Origin: Paraburkholderia metrosideri
Lineage (GTDB): Bacteria > Pseudomonadota > Gammaproteobacteria > Burkholderiales > Burkholderiaceae
Assembly: GCF_904848625.1 (NCBI RefSeq)
Contig: NZ_CAJHCP010000024.1
Coordinates: 1-46,151 of the forward strand
DNA: 46,151 nucleotides
Direction of reading: 5' to 3'
Shown: piece after piece, positions 25,161 to 33,745 of the stretch
How positions within the stretch are numbered: position 1 is the stretch's first letter
Layout: every line of letters begins with the position of its first letter
Position numbers and translations under genes: made by a program
The notes under the pieces: model-generated
What the model saw: only the letters and a program-made list of their open reading frames with translations
Databases searched by the model: none
Told to the model about the DNA's origin: nothing

Positions 25161-26261
25161 ATGCCAGCTACTTCTCGCAGCACCGCCAGCGGCACCGGGC
25201 ACGAGGTTGGTGCGACCCAATCAGTCATTGCAGGATCGGATCGTCCCGACGCAGCCCGTCTGAACGTGCGAACTTTGGTCTCGCCGCGCCATACGACGTG
25301 CTATCTGGAGGCCGGTCCGGACGACGGGCCGTTAATAATCTTCCTCCATGGCTGGCCACAGATCGGGCTGATGTGGCGCGCGCAGATCGAGGCCTTTGCG
25401 TCACGCGGCTGGCGCTGTATCGCACCGGATATGCGGGGCTACGGTGGCTCATCTGCGCCGGCTGATGTCGGAGCTTATGCATTAATGGAGATCGTTGGCG
25501 ATATGGTCGAGCTTCACGACCATCTGGGGGCTCGCCCGGCAATCTGGGTTGGTCACGATTGGGGAAGTCCCGTTGCTGCCGCTCTGAGCGCGCATCATGC
25601 GAACCGCAGCCGCGGTGTGGTGCTGCTGTCGGTCCCGTACTTTCCCGACGGGTTTGCGCTGCGTGGTCTCGTGCCGCTGATCGACCGCCAGCTGTACCCG
25701 GTCGATCGGTACCCGAACGGGCAGTGGGATTACTTCCGTTTCTACCAGACTCACTTCGACCAGACGGTTAGCGACTTCGAGGCCGATATTCCCGCCACGC
25801 TCGCGTCGATCTATCGGCGTGGCAATCCTGCTTCCGTGGGAATGGTTTCACCGACCGCGTCGATCACACAAAATGGCGGCCGGTACGGTTCGTCTCATCG
25901 TGCACCGCCAACCGCGTTCGACCCCGCGCTCTGGCCGTCCGCCGATTTTGACACGCTGGTCGGGGCATTCCGGCACAGCGGTTTTCGCCCGGCGAATGCC
26001 TGGTATCTGAACGACACCGCCAATATCGCCTACGCCCATAGCGCGCCCGACGACGGCCGCTTAGGTCAGCCGGTGTTATTCGTCATCGGTGAGTGGGACC
26101 CCATTTGCGATATCAATCGCGGCCGGCTCGGCGACCCCATGCGTGACGCTTGCGGAGACCTTTGCGTCACGAATCTTGCCGCCGGGCACTGGCTGCCTCT
26201 TGAGTGCAAGAACGAGATTGTCGAAGCCATCGTCTCGTGGCTTGGGTCCAAGCGGCTGTAA
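25161..26261 (+). CDS. Alpha/beta hydrolase, epoxide hydrolase-like (second of a tandem pair)
   Basis: 366 residues with a 35-45 residue N-terminal extension. HGWPQ at 63-67, DMRGYGGSS, nucleophile Asp133 in GHDWGSPVAAAL, a catalytic-acid candidate in GEWDPICD and His in AAGHWLPLE. Its lid (PNGQWDYFRFYQTHFDQTVSDFE) differs from the upstream enzyme, so the pair probably handles different substrates. The frame is open back to 25005 inside the first gene, but the ATG at 25161 fits the intergenic spacing; its ribosome-binding site is weak. Confidence 0.85.
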   Translation: MPATSRSTASGTGHEVGATQSVIAGSDRPDAARLNVRTLVSPRHTTCYLEAGPDDGPLIIFLHGWPQIGLMWRAQIEAFASRGWRCIAPDMRGYGGSSAPADVGAYALMEIVGDMVELHDHLGARPAIWVGHDWGSPVAAALSAHHANRSRGVVLLSVPYFPDGFALRGLVPLIDRQLYPVDRYPNGQWDYFRFYQTHFDQTVSDFEADIPATLASIYRRGNPASVGMVSPTASITQNGGRYGSSHRAPPTAFDPALWPSADFDTLVGAFRHSGFRPANAWYLNDTANIAYAHSAPDDGRLGQPVLFVIGEWDPICDINRGRLGDPMRDACGDLCVTNLAAGHWLPLECKNEIVEAIVSWLGSKRL

Positions 26262-26301
26262 GCAGGGAGCCTGCTGAAAAGCAGCCTGGTCAGAATGAAC
26301 C

Positions 26302-26327
26302 GGCTCGCTGCCTCACTCAGGCGAGCC
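26302..26327. terminator. Hairpin between convergent genes
   Basis: GGCTCGC (26302-26308) pairs with GCGAGCC (26321-26327) across a 12-base loop, between the convergent hydrolase and adhesin-E-like genes. No T tract, so a weak or bidirectional terminator at most. Confidence 0.4.
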
Positions 26328-26343
26328 CGCATCGTTCAAACGC

Positions 26344-26733
26344 TTACTGACAGACGCGTTCGAGCAGCTTCGCCATTGGGGTATCCGGAGCGACCGCCTG
26401 AAGTTCGTATTGTTTGCGCGAAAGCGACTGGATTGCCGTTCCTTTCTCGTCAAACCGGGCGAAGCTTCTGAGCGCGCCGGTTTTCTCTGCGCAGTTAAAG
26501 ATAAAGTGATCCAGCCCGTAAGCGGTGGCAACCTTGTCGCCATCCTGAATCCGCGGCGTGCTGTTCACGGCTTTGGTCCAGACGTTCACTGTGTCACCCG
26601 TGCGCGCAATCGATGTCGTGTCGATATAAAACGTCGCGGTGGGGGTCTGGTTGATGACCTCCCATTTCGAGTCCGCGTAAGCGCCCGTTACCGTGACGAG
26701 CAGCGCGGCGCAAACCATTCCTTTCCTGAACAT
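26344..26733 (-). CDS. Small secreted protein, surface-adhesin E-like
   Basis: 129 residues with signal peptide MFRKGMVCAALLVTVTGAYA, and GGAG about 8 bases upstream of the ATG. The mature part fits the adhesin-E-like layout: SKWEVINQTPTATFYIDTTSIARTGDTVNVWTKAVN, then a strand pair and two cysteines (FNCAEK, RVCQ) that probably form a disulfide joining the middle to the last residue pair. Periplasmic or surface location; many homologues are uncharacterised, and the adhesin name should not be read as proof of function. Confidence 0.65.
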   Translation of the reverse strand: MFRKGMVCAALLVTVTGAYADSKWEVINQTPTATFYIDTTSIARTGDTVNVWTKAVNSTPRIQDGDKVATAYGLDHFIFNCAEKTGALRSFARFDEKGTAIQSLSRKQYELQAVAPDTPMAKLLERVCQ

Positions 26734-27077
26734 CTTCTGTCTCCATCATATTGGTTCGGCCAGCATGATAACGGCACTTGAGACACGGAAAATTAGCCGG
26801 AGCTTTCAGGATTCATGCGCCACGCCGAGGAATCGCGCTAAGTGATTGATTGGCAATGGAAAAATAGCGAAAGAAATTTTTCCGGCAACGCCTTCGCGGC
26901 CATCCGCCGACTGACTCGACGAAGACCATTTCGAACACCATTTCCGATCGACCGGTTCGCCGGTCCCGTCTTCGCACAGGGCGACAAGTGCCTGATTGAT
27001 CGACTTTCGCAAAGCACGATGGTTAGCGATCGCGATGAGGTATTTCCCCGCACGGAGATTGCCGACACGGAGCGTCG
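26734..27077. other. Intergenic region with one doubtful small frame
   Basis: A minus-strand frame (26806-27081, 91 residues) starts in an ATGA overlap with the receiver gene, which hints at coupling, but its sequence has no family features and its Ser-rich middle looks random. I leave it uncalled. Confidence 0.35.
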
Positions 27078-27455
27078 TCACGGCGGCGAACCCCGCGATA
27101 GGGCCCGTGAAATCGCCTCCAGCAGATCGCTGGCGACAAATGGCTTGGTCAGCAATTCGAGACCGCCAGCATTGATGATTGCGTTGCGTGTCGCCTGACT
27201 GTCGTGCGAGGTGATGAATACGGCAGGAGGACGCCGACCACCCAATTGCTCATAAAATCGCGGACCGGATACGCCTGACAGTTGCACGTCCAGCACGAGG
27301 CAATCCGGCACGCGTGCGTCGTTCGCGCTCGCGAATGCCTCGGCACTCTCGAACGCCAGCGTGTCGAAACCCGATACGCGCAACAGGCGCTGCAAAGCGC
27401 GACGCATGCCGGCATCGTCCTCGACGACTACGATCAACGGTCTGGTATCTGTCAT
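27078..27455 (-). CDS. Stand-alone response-regulator receiver domain (FixJ-like)
   Basis: 125 residues, a single CheY-like domain with no output domain. Acidic pocket EDD at 12-14, phosphoacceptor Asp56 (CLVLDVQLSG), Thr/Ser at 82-83 (VFITSHD) and Lys104 (LLTKPF). The LVLDVQLSGVSG pattern resembles FixJ/NodW-type receivers. No histidine kinase is adjacent, so the partner must be elsewhere. Confidence 0.88.
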   Translation of the reverse strand: MTDTRPLIVVVEDDAGMRRALQRLLRVSGFDTLAFESAEAFASANDARVPDCLVLDVQLSGVSGPRFYEQLGGRRPPAVFITSHDSQATRNAIINAGGLELLTKPFVASDLLEAISRALSRGSPP

Positions 27456-27793
27456 TGCGTGCCAACGTCCGATACGTCAAGTGTCGTGCGAGCCGAGCTT
27501 CGACGCTATCGGGGCGTGGGGCAATGCAATTGCCCTTCAGGGCAATGTGCTGCCGACGGCATTGTCAGATTCGCAAAACGGGATCAGCCCGCCTCATGAG
27601 ATCGGCCGGCGAATCAGCATGACATTGATGCATTAGATCGGACCGGGGGGTTTTGATGGTTCACTCGCTCAACGCGAACTCAATGGCTATCTGTTTGTTT
27701 AGCCGGCCGGGCCACGATACCGCGCAGTACCGCCTGCTCGCGCTCGTTCAGGTCGACGTCGCCGCTCCCGATCACCGGCGATCCGGAGCGCTA
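27456..27793 (-). other. Intergenic region with a possible LuxR helix-turn-helix remnant
   Basis: Around 27690-27770 the minus strand reads DVDLNEREQAVLRGIVARPA before a stop. This resembles the start of a LuxR-type DNA-binding domain (LTEREREVLRLIA). No receiver, start codon or ribosome-binding site accompanies it, so it is at best a decayed fragment. Confidence 0.35.
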
Positions 27794-28561
27794 TCAGGGA
27801 TTATGCAGAGATTGTGCCGTGCTAATAAGATTCTGCGGCACGACTCGAATAATGCCGTTGCGGGGGCTGTCGATATCCGCAATCAACATGAACGACAGCG
27901 ACACCGTGATCGGCATGATTAACAAAAGACGGTTTCTGCCTTTGGAGATTTCCGCGCCATAACCGATCAGTCCATTGCTGAACACGCCGATCACGATCAT
28001 CAGTATCCACGCTGCAACCGGCACCCGGTTCCACCATGCCGCCTGCGTGTAGCCCTGGGTGTTGATCACGTCGTTCATGCCCGCGACCGCAAGCGCGGTG
28101 ACCGGAGTGGGTTGGGCGAGGGCGCCGTCTTTGGCCGCCGTCCACAGACGCGACTCCAACTCCGCCGTGGCCGTGTCGATCTGCTCGACGCGTTGCGTGT
28201 CGCGGGTCTGGTAGAACTCAATGCGCAAGTGCAGGTATTGAGCGAGAAGCGAGCGGATCGCCGTACCCTGAGCGGCGGGCAGCAGATCCGCGCGGAGGAA
28301 CTCGGTGCCGATCGCGTTGGCTTCCTCTTCCTCATAATTTTTGCGTTGATCGTAACGACCTACCGCCATGGACAGGCTGAATCCGATCATCAGCGCGAGC
28401 AACGTCAGCGTGGCTGACTGGACGAGCTTGTAGTCGTCTTTGGCGCTTTCGTGCAGCGGCATCCGCGACCTGACAATCGAACTGCCGATCCAGCCGGCAA
28501 GCGACATCAGGATGAGTGCGACGAAGAACAGAATGATGGGATGTCTAATCAAATCCTGCAT
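27794..28561 (-). CDS. DUF4239-like membrane protein
   Basis: 255 residues, AGGAG 7 bases before the ATG at 28561. Two transmembrane segments near the N-terminus (IILFFVALILMSLAGW, LTLLALMIGFSLSMAVG) and two near the C-terminus (VAAWILMIVIGVFSNGL, LLLIMPITVSLSFMLIADID) flank a charged cytoplasmic or periplasmic helical domain. The pattern FSLSMAVGRYDQRKNYEEEEANAIGTEFLRADLL is typical of DUF4239 (bestrophin-like) proteins. Function unknown. Confidence 0.78.
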   Translation of the reverse strand: MQDLIRHPIILFFVALILMSLAGWIGSSIVRSRMPLHESAKDDYKLVQSATLTLLALMIGFSLSMAVGRYDQRKNYEEEEANAIGTEFLRADLLPAAQGTAIRSLLAQYLHLRIEFYQTRDTQRVEQIDTATAELESRLWTAAKDGALAQPTPVTALAVAGMNDVINTQGYTQAAWWNRVPVAAWILMIVIGVFSNGLIGYGAEISKGRNRLLLIMPITVSLSFMLIADIDSPRNGIIRVVPQNLISTAQSLHNP

Positions 28562-28710
28562 GCGTCGCTCCTGTCGAGATCCGTTGCACGATGTTAGCGG
28601 CACGGCTGTTGCTTTTGGCTTATTTTTTGCTGCAAGGAGGTGCAAGAGGGCCGTCGCAACCGCACCAGCCGTCCGGTAGGTATCATCAGCCCCGCTTGGG
28701 TCCTGCGCGC

Positions 28711-29223
28711 TTATTCACGCGAGCCATTGAGCGGACCGAAGAAAATGGTCTTGAGCGTTCTGTGTCCAATCACCCGTGCCAATTCGGCGATCACGCAATA
28801 CATCAGGATCAGCGTGACGAGCAATATCTGAATCGCCCAGAAACGCGGCCAGTTTATTTCGGTGATGAGTTTGTGGTTGGCGACAATCAGGCTTGGCGCG
28901 TCCTTCCAGTAGTCGTACAGCCGCTCCAGAAAATGGACCACCAGCGCGACCATAGCGTACATCAGGGTTTTCCACAGGACGTTCCAGATCAGCGGCTTGT
29001 CGGGGAAGCGGTTGATGAACGGCAGCATATCCGCGACGAGGACCGATTTACCGAGTATCAGCGACGCGATCAGCACCGACCCCGAGGTCCCGACCGAAAT
29101 GCCGGTACCTTTGATCATCAAGGCCCGAATCAGCGTGACGACGTGGAGAATGAAGAAAAAGAACAGGGTAGGCGGGAGGGCCTTCATGAGTTCATGTTTG
29201 ATCTTGCCGGGCAGCGTGCTCAT
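28711..29223 (-). CDS. Integral membrane protein of unknown function
   Basis: 170 residues, GGAGG 9 bases before the ATG at 29223. About four hydrophobic segments: LFFFFILHVVTLIRALMI, SGSVLIASLILGKSVLVADML, VLWKTLMYAMVALVVHFLE and FWAIQILLVTLILMYCVIAEL. Charged loops include RFPDKPL and YDYWKDAPSL. No family recognised. It is one of four consecutive minus-strand envelope genes. Confidence 0.75.
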   Translation of the reverse strand: MSTLPGKIKHELMKALPPTLFFFFILHVVTLIRALMIKGTGISVGTSGSVLIASLILGKSVLVADMLPFINRFPDKPLIWNVLWKTLMYAMVALVVHFLERLYDYWKDAPSLIVANHKLITEINWPRFWAIQILLVTLILMYCVIAELARVIGHRTLKTIFFGPLNGSRE

Positions 29224-29360
29224 GATGAGATCCTCCCGTTTCACGGGCGGCTAAGGAAACGGCTGCGACTGTCAACGCAAAGCTGCCCGACAGGCTTCCG
29301 CCGCGCTCGCAAGCCTGTGCCTGTCAGCCAACGCCGGAAACGCGACGACCGGGCAACCTG

Positions 29361-29975
29361 TCAGTACGGCGCGCGTACCACGACGTATTGCGGGCCCTGC
29401 GGCTGATACCAGGTCGTACCGCACTGCTGATAGATCATTCCGCCATAGTTCACGGGGACGCAATTTGCGGGAACCGTGCGCACCATCGATCCGATGACCG
29501 CCGACGTGACCGCGACCGTCGCCGTGACCGCGGCGGCAGTTGCTACCGGGTGGTAATAGTCGTCCCAGCCGCCATGGTGGTAGTCGTCGTGATGATCGTC
29601 ATGATGGCCGTCGTCGTGATGGTCTCCGCCGTGGTTGTTACCGTTGCCGCTCGCATTCACGTTGACATTGCGATTGACGTTCACGTTGTTCACGCTGCTG
29701 TTGCGAACGTTGTTCGTGCGGGGGTCGGCATGGACATTGTTCATCTGACCGCCACCGCCGTGAAATCCGCCACCGCCTCCACCGTGAGCTCCGCCACCGC
29801 CACCACCACCGTGAAATCCACCACCACCTCCACCGCCGCCGTGTCCGCCTCGCTGCATATGCCCTCCGCCCCCGCCGAATGCAAGCGCACCGGTTAGCGG
29901 CGCTGCGCAAAGGGCGGCACCAAGGGTCACAAGAACCGGAAGCAAGGTGCGATTTCGCCAAAATACGGTCTTCAT
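29361..29975 (-). CDS. Secreted Gly/His-rich low-complexity protein
   Basis: 204 residues. After a signal sequence (LLPVLVTLGAALCAAPLTGALA) comes a glycine-rich block with HGGGG repeats (about 33-75), an Asn/Val block (NVNVNRNVNVN), an Asp/His block (HHDDGHHDDHHDD), one hydrophobic segment (AAAVTATVAVTSAVIGSMV) and a conserved C-terminal module YGGMIYQQCGTTWYQP with a Cys pair. The C-terminal module recurs in DUF6515-like exported proteins. The His/Asp block could bind metal. It starts 3 bp after the DUF2092 gene, so the two are co-transcribed. Confidence 0.8.
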   Translation of the reverse strand: MKTVFWRNRTLLPVLVTLGAALCAAPLTGALAFGGGGGHMQRGGHGGGGGGGGFHGGGGGGGAHGGGGGGFHGGGGQMNNVHADPRTNNVRNSSVNNVNVNRNVNVNASGNGNNHGGDHHDDGHHDDHHDDYHHGGWDDYYHPVATAAAVTATVAVTSAVIGSMVRTVPANCVPVNYGGMIYQQCGTTWYQPQGPQYVVVRAPY

Positions 29976-29978
29976 GGC

Positions 29979-30776
29979 TTACTCCCGTTTTCCGCCAACC
30001 GGAACAATCTCGATCTTCTTCGCGCCCGCTGGCGGCCGGAACGTGAACACGGAGTCTTTAAAGGTCGGGGACATGACCCAGTCGATGATCGACACCGACT
30101 GTGGGCGCGCATCGTCATCCCGCCGCGTGATCACCAGTTTGCGCGGCAACGGTTTCTCGCCGGGCGTGATCCAGATCTGCCAGTCGATATCCTTCTGGCG
30201 GAACGCGTAATGGTTGGTTATATCCGAGCCGATATAGTCCTGGCCCGCGAACATCGCGGATTCGAACTGGTCGGTCGGTGCGTCGGGCGTGCCCCAGACA
30301 AACAGATCGGAAAGCGGAAACTCGACGCCGTAACGCTCGTGTAGCCGCGCGACCAGCGCCGCGAGACTGTCGTCGAACGCCACCGTCGAGTAGTACTTCT
30401 GTTGCGGCACATAGAACGACACGGTTTTGCCATCGTAGAAGATTTCGTGTTCGCTCCTCGCCGTTCGCATCACGGCGCGTACCCGGTGTGGACGGTCGAC
30501 ATCGAGTTGCGCGGTGGCGCTGTGCTGGAGTTTCTGGCCATCGTCGAGAACGCGCTCGCCGATCAGATCGACCGACACGCTAAACCGTTTGAGCGACTGA
30601 AGATGCGCGCCCATTGTCTTAAGCGCCTGGATAGCAGCCGGATCCACCGGATTGGCGGGACTGCTCGCCGCAGTGGCGGGGCTGCTTGCGGCAGCGTCCG
30701 ACGCCGTTTGCGCCTCGACATGAGGCGCGACCACCGTTCCGGCCACCATCAGAATGGCTAAAACGCTTCGCTTCAT
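29979..30776 (-). CDS. Periplasmic DUF2092 family protein
   Basis: 265 residues, GGGGAGAG upstream of the ATG at 30776. Signal peptide MKRSVLAILMVAGTVVAPHVEAQ, then an Ala/Ser/Pro linker and a domain resembling outer-membrane lipoprotein-sorting (LolA-like) folds: ALKTMGAHLQSLKRFSVSVDLIGERV, VDRPHRVRAVMRTARSEHEIFYDGKTVSFY, YVPQQKYYSTV and KLVITRRDDDARPQSVSIIDWVM. DUF2092 members are periplasmic and uncharacterised. First gene of the operon with the Gly/His-rich protein. Confidence 0.85.
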   Translation of the reverse strand: MKRSVLAILMVAGTVVAPHVEAQTASDAAASSPATAASSPANPVDPAAIQALKTMGAHLQSLKRFSVSVDLIGERVLDDGQKLQHSATAQLDVDRPHRVRAVMRTARSEHEIFYDGKTVSFYVPQQKYYSTVAFDDSLAALVARLHERYGVEFPLSDLFVWGTPDAPTDQFESAMFAGQDYIGSDITNHYAFRQKDIDWQIWITPGEKPLPRKLVITRRDDDARPQSVSIIDWVMSPTFKDSVFTFRPPAGAKKIEIVPVGGKRE

Positions 30777-31177
30777 TGTGCTCTCCCCATTCGTGAGAGA
30801 AACGCCTCGTGAATCTGAAGGCGTGTCGGCGGCAGATGCATCCGGGTGTTCGCGATGCACTCGCGGAACCTAATGTAGTTGCCGTCGGCATGAAAGGGAA
30901 GGGCGAAGTTGAATATTGCCCGAAGGGGAAATCGGTCTGCCCCAACTACCTATGGTGTCAGCGTAGCTTCTGTGGGAAAAACGCCCAGTGGCTCCATATC
31001 GCTGCACGAGAGGCCGCGAGCGGATGAACATGCACGCCGAACACGACGCGATATCCTGCTTGCAAGTCGAATGGACCTGTCGGCTGTAGTGAAGCACGCT
31101 TGCTACATCACCTGTTTCATCGACCAATGGCACTTGGGAGGCGTGGATCAGATTCCTTCCAGTGCGCGAGGATAACA
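30777..31177. other. Divergent intergenic region, no supported gene
   Basis: Separates the DUF2092 operon from the HAD lipoprotein gene. Several short frames lack ribosome-binding sites. GAGGAT precedes the ATG at 31178. No operator seen. Confidence 0.5.
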
Positions 31178-32257
31178 ATGCGCTTCTTCGGATCTCATGC
31201 ACGGATACAGCAGGTGCCGCGCTGCGTCAGCGGCTTCATTTTCTGCGCGTGCGCGCTGCTGAGCGCGTGCGCGACCCATGAACCACCGGCCGCCACATCG
31301 CAACAGCCGCCGTCTATCCAGCAACTGGAAGCGGCGTTGCCTTCGTGGCAGAAAGGCGCGGCCCGCGCGGCCATCGTCAAGTTCATCGCCGATGTGACGC
31401 GCGAAGGGTCGCCGACTTATGTGCCGCCGGAAGCGCGTATCGCGGTGTTCGATAACGACGGTACGCTGTGGAGCGAGCAGCCCATGCCGTTCCAGTTGTC
31501 GTTCATGATCGAGCAATTGAAAGCGGCCGCGCCGCAGCATCCGGAATGGACCCGCAGTCCGGCCTACAAGGCGCTGCTTGCGAACGACACCGCAACGCTC
31601 GCCAAAAACCCCAAAGCGCTGATGCAGATGATCGCGGTGGCCAACAGCGGCATGAGCACCGACGAATACGACAAGTCGATCCGTACGTGGCTCGCCAGCG
31701 CGAAACATCCCGTACTCAATCGTCCTTACACCGCTCTTGTCTACCAGCCACAGCTTGAACTGCTCCATTTGCTGCGGGCGAACGGCTTTCGCGTGTGGAT
31801 TGTTTCGGGCGGCACCGCCGAATTCATGCGCGTGTGGGTGAATGAGGCGTATGGCATTCCGCCCGAGCAGGTCGTGGGAACGCAGGAGAAGCTCAAGTAC
31901 GAAATCCGCAACGGCAGGCCGCTTCTGATTCGCCAGCCGGGCATTGATTTTGTCGACGACGGCCCCGGCAAACCTGTCGGTATTTTTCGCTCGATCGGTA
32001 AGCGTCCCATTCTCGCGTTCGGTAATTCTGACGGCGATCGGGAAATGCTCGAATACGTCGCGAGCGGTCCTGGCGAAACGCTGGCATTGCTGCTGCATCA
32101 CGACGATGCCGATCGCGAGTTCGCGTATGACAGGCAATCGTCGATGGCGCGGCTCGACAAAGCCTGGGACGAAGCCAACCGCGAAGGATGGGTCGTCGTC
32201 AGTATGAAGGAGGACTGGACGACCGTTTATCCCGCCACGGCCAGCGCGAAGCAATGA
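31178..32257 (+). CDS. HAD-superfamily phosphatase-like lipoprotein
   Basis: 359 residues. An N-terminal lipoprotein signal ends LLSAC (lipobox, Cys31), so it is probably anchored in the periplasm. HAD motifs follow: motif I VFDNDGTLW (Asp92 and Asp94), motif II WIVSGGT, a lysine in the GKPVGI region and motif IV AFGNSDGDREML. The DNDGT and NSDGD forms match phosphoserine-phosphatase-like members. Periplasmic location with intact catalysis suggests scavenging phosphate from an organic phosphate; substrate unknown. Confidence 0.87.
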   Translation: MRFFGSHARIQQVPRCVSGFIFCACALLSACATHEPPAATSQQPPSIQQLEAALPSWQKGAARAAIVKFIADVTREGSPTYVPPEARIAVFDNDGTLWSEQPMPFQLSFMIEQLKAAAPQHPEWTRSPAYKALLANDTATLAKNPKALMQMIAVANSGMSTDEYDKSIRTWLASAKHPVLNRPYTALVYQPQLELLHLLRANGFRVWIVSGGTAEFMRVWVNEAYGIPPEQVVGTQEKLKYEIRNGRPLLIRQPGIDFVDDGPGKPVGIFRSIGKRPILAFGNSDGDREMLEYVASGPGETLALLLHHDDADREFAYDRQSSMARLDKAWDEANREGWVVVSMKEDWTTVYPATASAKQ

Positions 32258-32338
32258 CCCTGCGCCGTGAAGAGGTGGCGCGAGCGATCGCGGCATGGAC
32301 TGTCGATACCCGCATCCGGAACACCGACACGCCGATCG

Positions 32339-33427
32339 CTATTCAAACAGGGTGGCTTCGACACTCCAACCATTCTGCTGCGCGCGTTGAGGAGTTGGAA
32401 GAGCGCTAGTCGCTGTCTGCGTCAACTCGCGACAATACTCGACTACCGCGGCTGCGACTCTCTCGGGCGCTATAGCATTGATATCGTGTTCCGAGAAAAC
32501 GGGCCGCATCTTCGAGTTCGAATGGAGTCGCCACTCTGGCTTTATGTCACAGAAGATCGCGACGCCAGGCTTTCTCAAGGCTGCTGCGATATGCATTAGC
32601 CCGCCGTCCGCTCCGATAAAAAATGAGCTCTGCTGGATCAGTCCGGCCGCTGCAGTGATGGTCGGCAGATCGATGTGCGGTTCGACCTCGCCGCAATCCG
32701 GTTGAGCGCAAACTGTTTTCACGGTGTCGAGCGCTGTGTCGCCTGTTCCAATCAGAACGAATCGCGGCGCCGGCATATGCTCAGGCCAGTTCGAAGAAAT
32801 CAGCCAGATAAGCTGTGCCCAATTTTCGTATCGACGGCGCTTGTCACCGCCGCCCACGGCGACTGCAATACTGAATCGCTGCGAGGGTAAAGGCCGGTGC
32901 GGGAGCCTCAATGCCGGTTCGACCGGGCCCGGGCCGCACGTACTGAAGACGCGCGCAATCTGCTCGTAGGCGAGCTGAATCCTTGAAAAGCGCTCATCCT
33001 TGCGGTGCGCCATGATCGACAGCCACGGCGTGAACGGATGATATTGAAGCTTCTTGAAAATGGTTCTGGTCGTCAGGCTCTGAACAATCACCATGTCGTA
33101 CCGTGCGTCGCAATCGTCCAGCGAACGGGACACGCGGCGAAATCGGTCATCGTCGACGAAAAGCTCGATCGGGCCATGCGGCATGCATAGATCGATGGAT
33201 ATGCGCGGGTCTATCAGGAATCTCTGTGACAGGTCCATGATGGCGTCGCCGATCGTCGCCCAGTCGTAATACCACAGCAGTTTGCTGGTTTTTTGCGGTG
33301 CGTCGCTGGCTATCAAAAGTTGCTGCCCACTCAGAAGCATCAACACGCTGCGTTTGATAGCGGATAGGGACGGCGCACGCCGAACCGAAAACATGGTCTC
33401 TAAGACTTTGCACCTGACACGTGCCAT
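32339..33427 (-). CDS. Glycosyltransferase family 9-like protein (heptosyltransferase-like)
   Basis: 362 residues. GT-B fold: N-terminal half with TIGDAIMDLSQRFL, the acceptor-side pattern of GT9; C-terminal half with FFIGADGGLMHIAAALRKPGVAIF, the ADP-heptose-binding motif in which heptosyltransferases have D-S/G-G-x-x-H-x-A-x-A. The start at 33427 (MARVRCK) has GGGGAAG just upstream. No LPS-core genes are adjacent. It could add a sugar to LPS or another envelope glycan; the isolated setting suggests horizontal gain or a specialised role. Confidence 0.75.
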   Translation of the reverse strand: MARVRCKVLETMFSVRRAPSLSAIKRSVLMLLSGQQLLIASDAPQKTSKLLWYYDWATIGDAIMDLSQRFLIDPRISIDLCMPHGPIELFVDDDRFRRVSRSLDDCDARYDMVIVQSLTTRTIFKKLQYHPFTPWLSIMAHRKDERFSRIQLAYEQIARVFSTCGPGPVEPALRLPHRPLPSQRFSIAVAVGGGDKRRRYENWAQLIWLISSNWPEHMPAPRFVLIGTGDTALDTVKTVCAQPDCGEVEPHIDLPTITAAAGLIQQSSFFIGADGGLMHIAAALRKPGVAIFCDIKPEWRLHSNSKMRPVFSEHDINAIAPERVAAAVVEYCRELTQTATSALPTPQRAQQNGWSVEATLFE

Positions 33428-33745
33428 TGACTTCCCCGGACGAAGCACCTGGTTATATTTTTAAGGCTGGCGAATTATAACGAGGACGCTCCCCGGCTGG
33501 GCAGTTGGCGAAGCTTTCCGACCGGTTCAGAAATTTCAGTTTATTTGGCGGTCACCCCGTTGCCGCTACGCGCCCCAATGCTGCTACGCGCGTCAATACA
33601 TCCTCTGGTCTATTTGCCGTGGCATTCGAGTTGCCAGGTAATTCTCATCTAATTCAGCGTTTCTACAATTCCGGCTGATGATGCGTCCGGCATCTCCCGA
33701 CACTGATCCTCCGGCGCTCACGGAACCCGAAACGGAATAGCCACG
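33428..33745. other. Divergent intergenic region
   Basis: A+T-rich at 33450-33480 with a TATAAT on the minus strand (33479-33474), a candidate -10 for the glycosyltransferase; no good -35 seen. A partly repeated GCTACGCGC occurs near 33560-33592. No gene supported. Confidence 0.4.

Noticed and set aside
26806..27081. 91-residue minus-strand frame starting in an ATGA overlap with the receiver gene
   Set aside because: The overlap is suggestive, but the translation has a random-looking Ser-rich middle and no domain signature.
29620..29870. Trinucleotide-like GCC/ACC repeats that resemble a microsatellite or CRISPR-like array
   Set aside because: They encode the glycine-rich block of the secreted protein on the minus strand; there are no conserved repeats with unique spacers.
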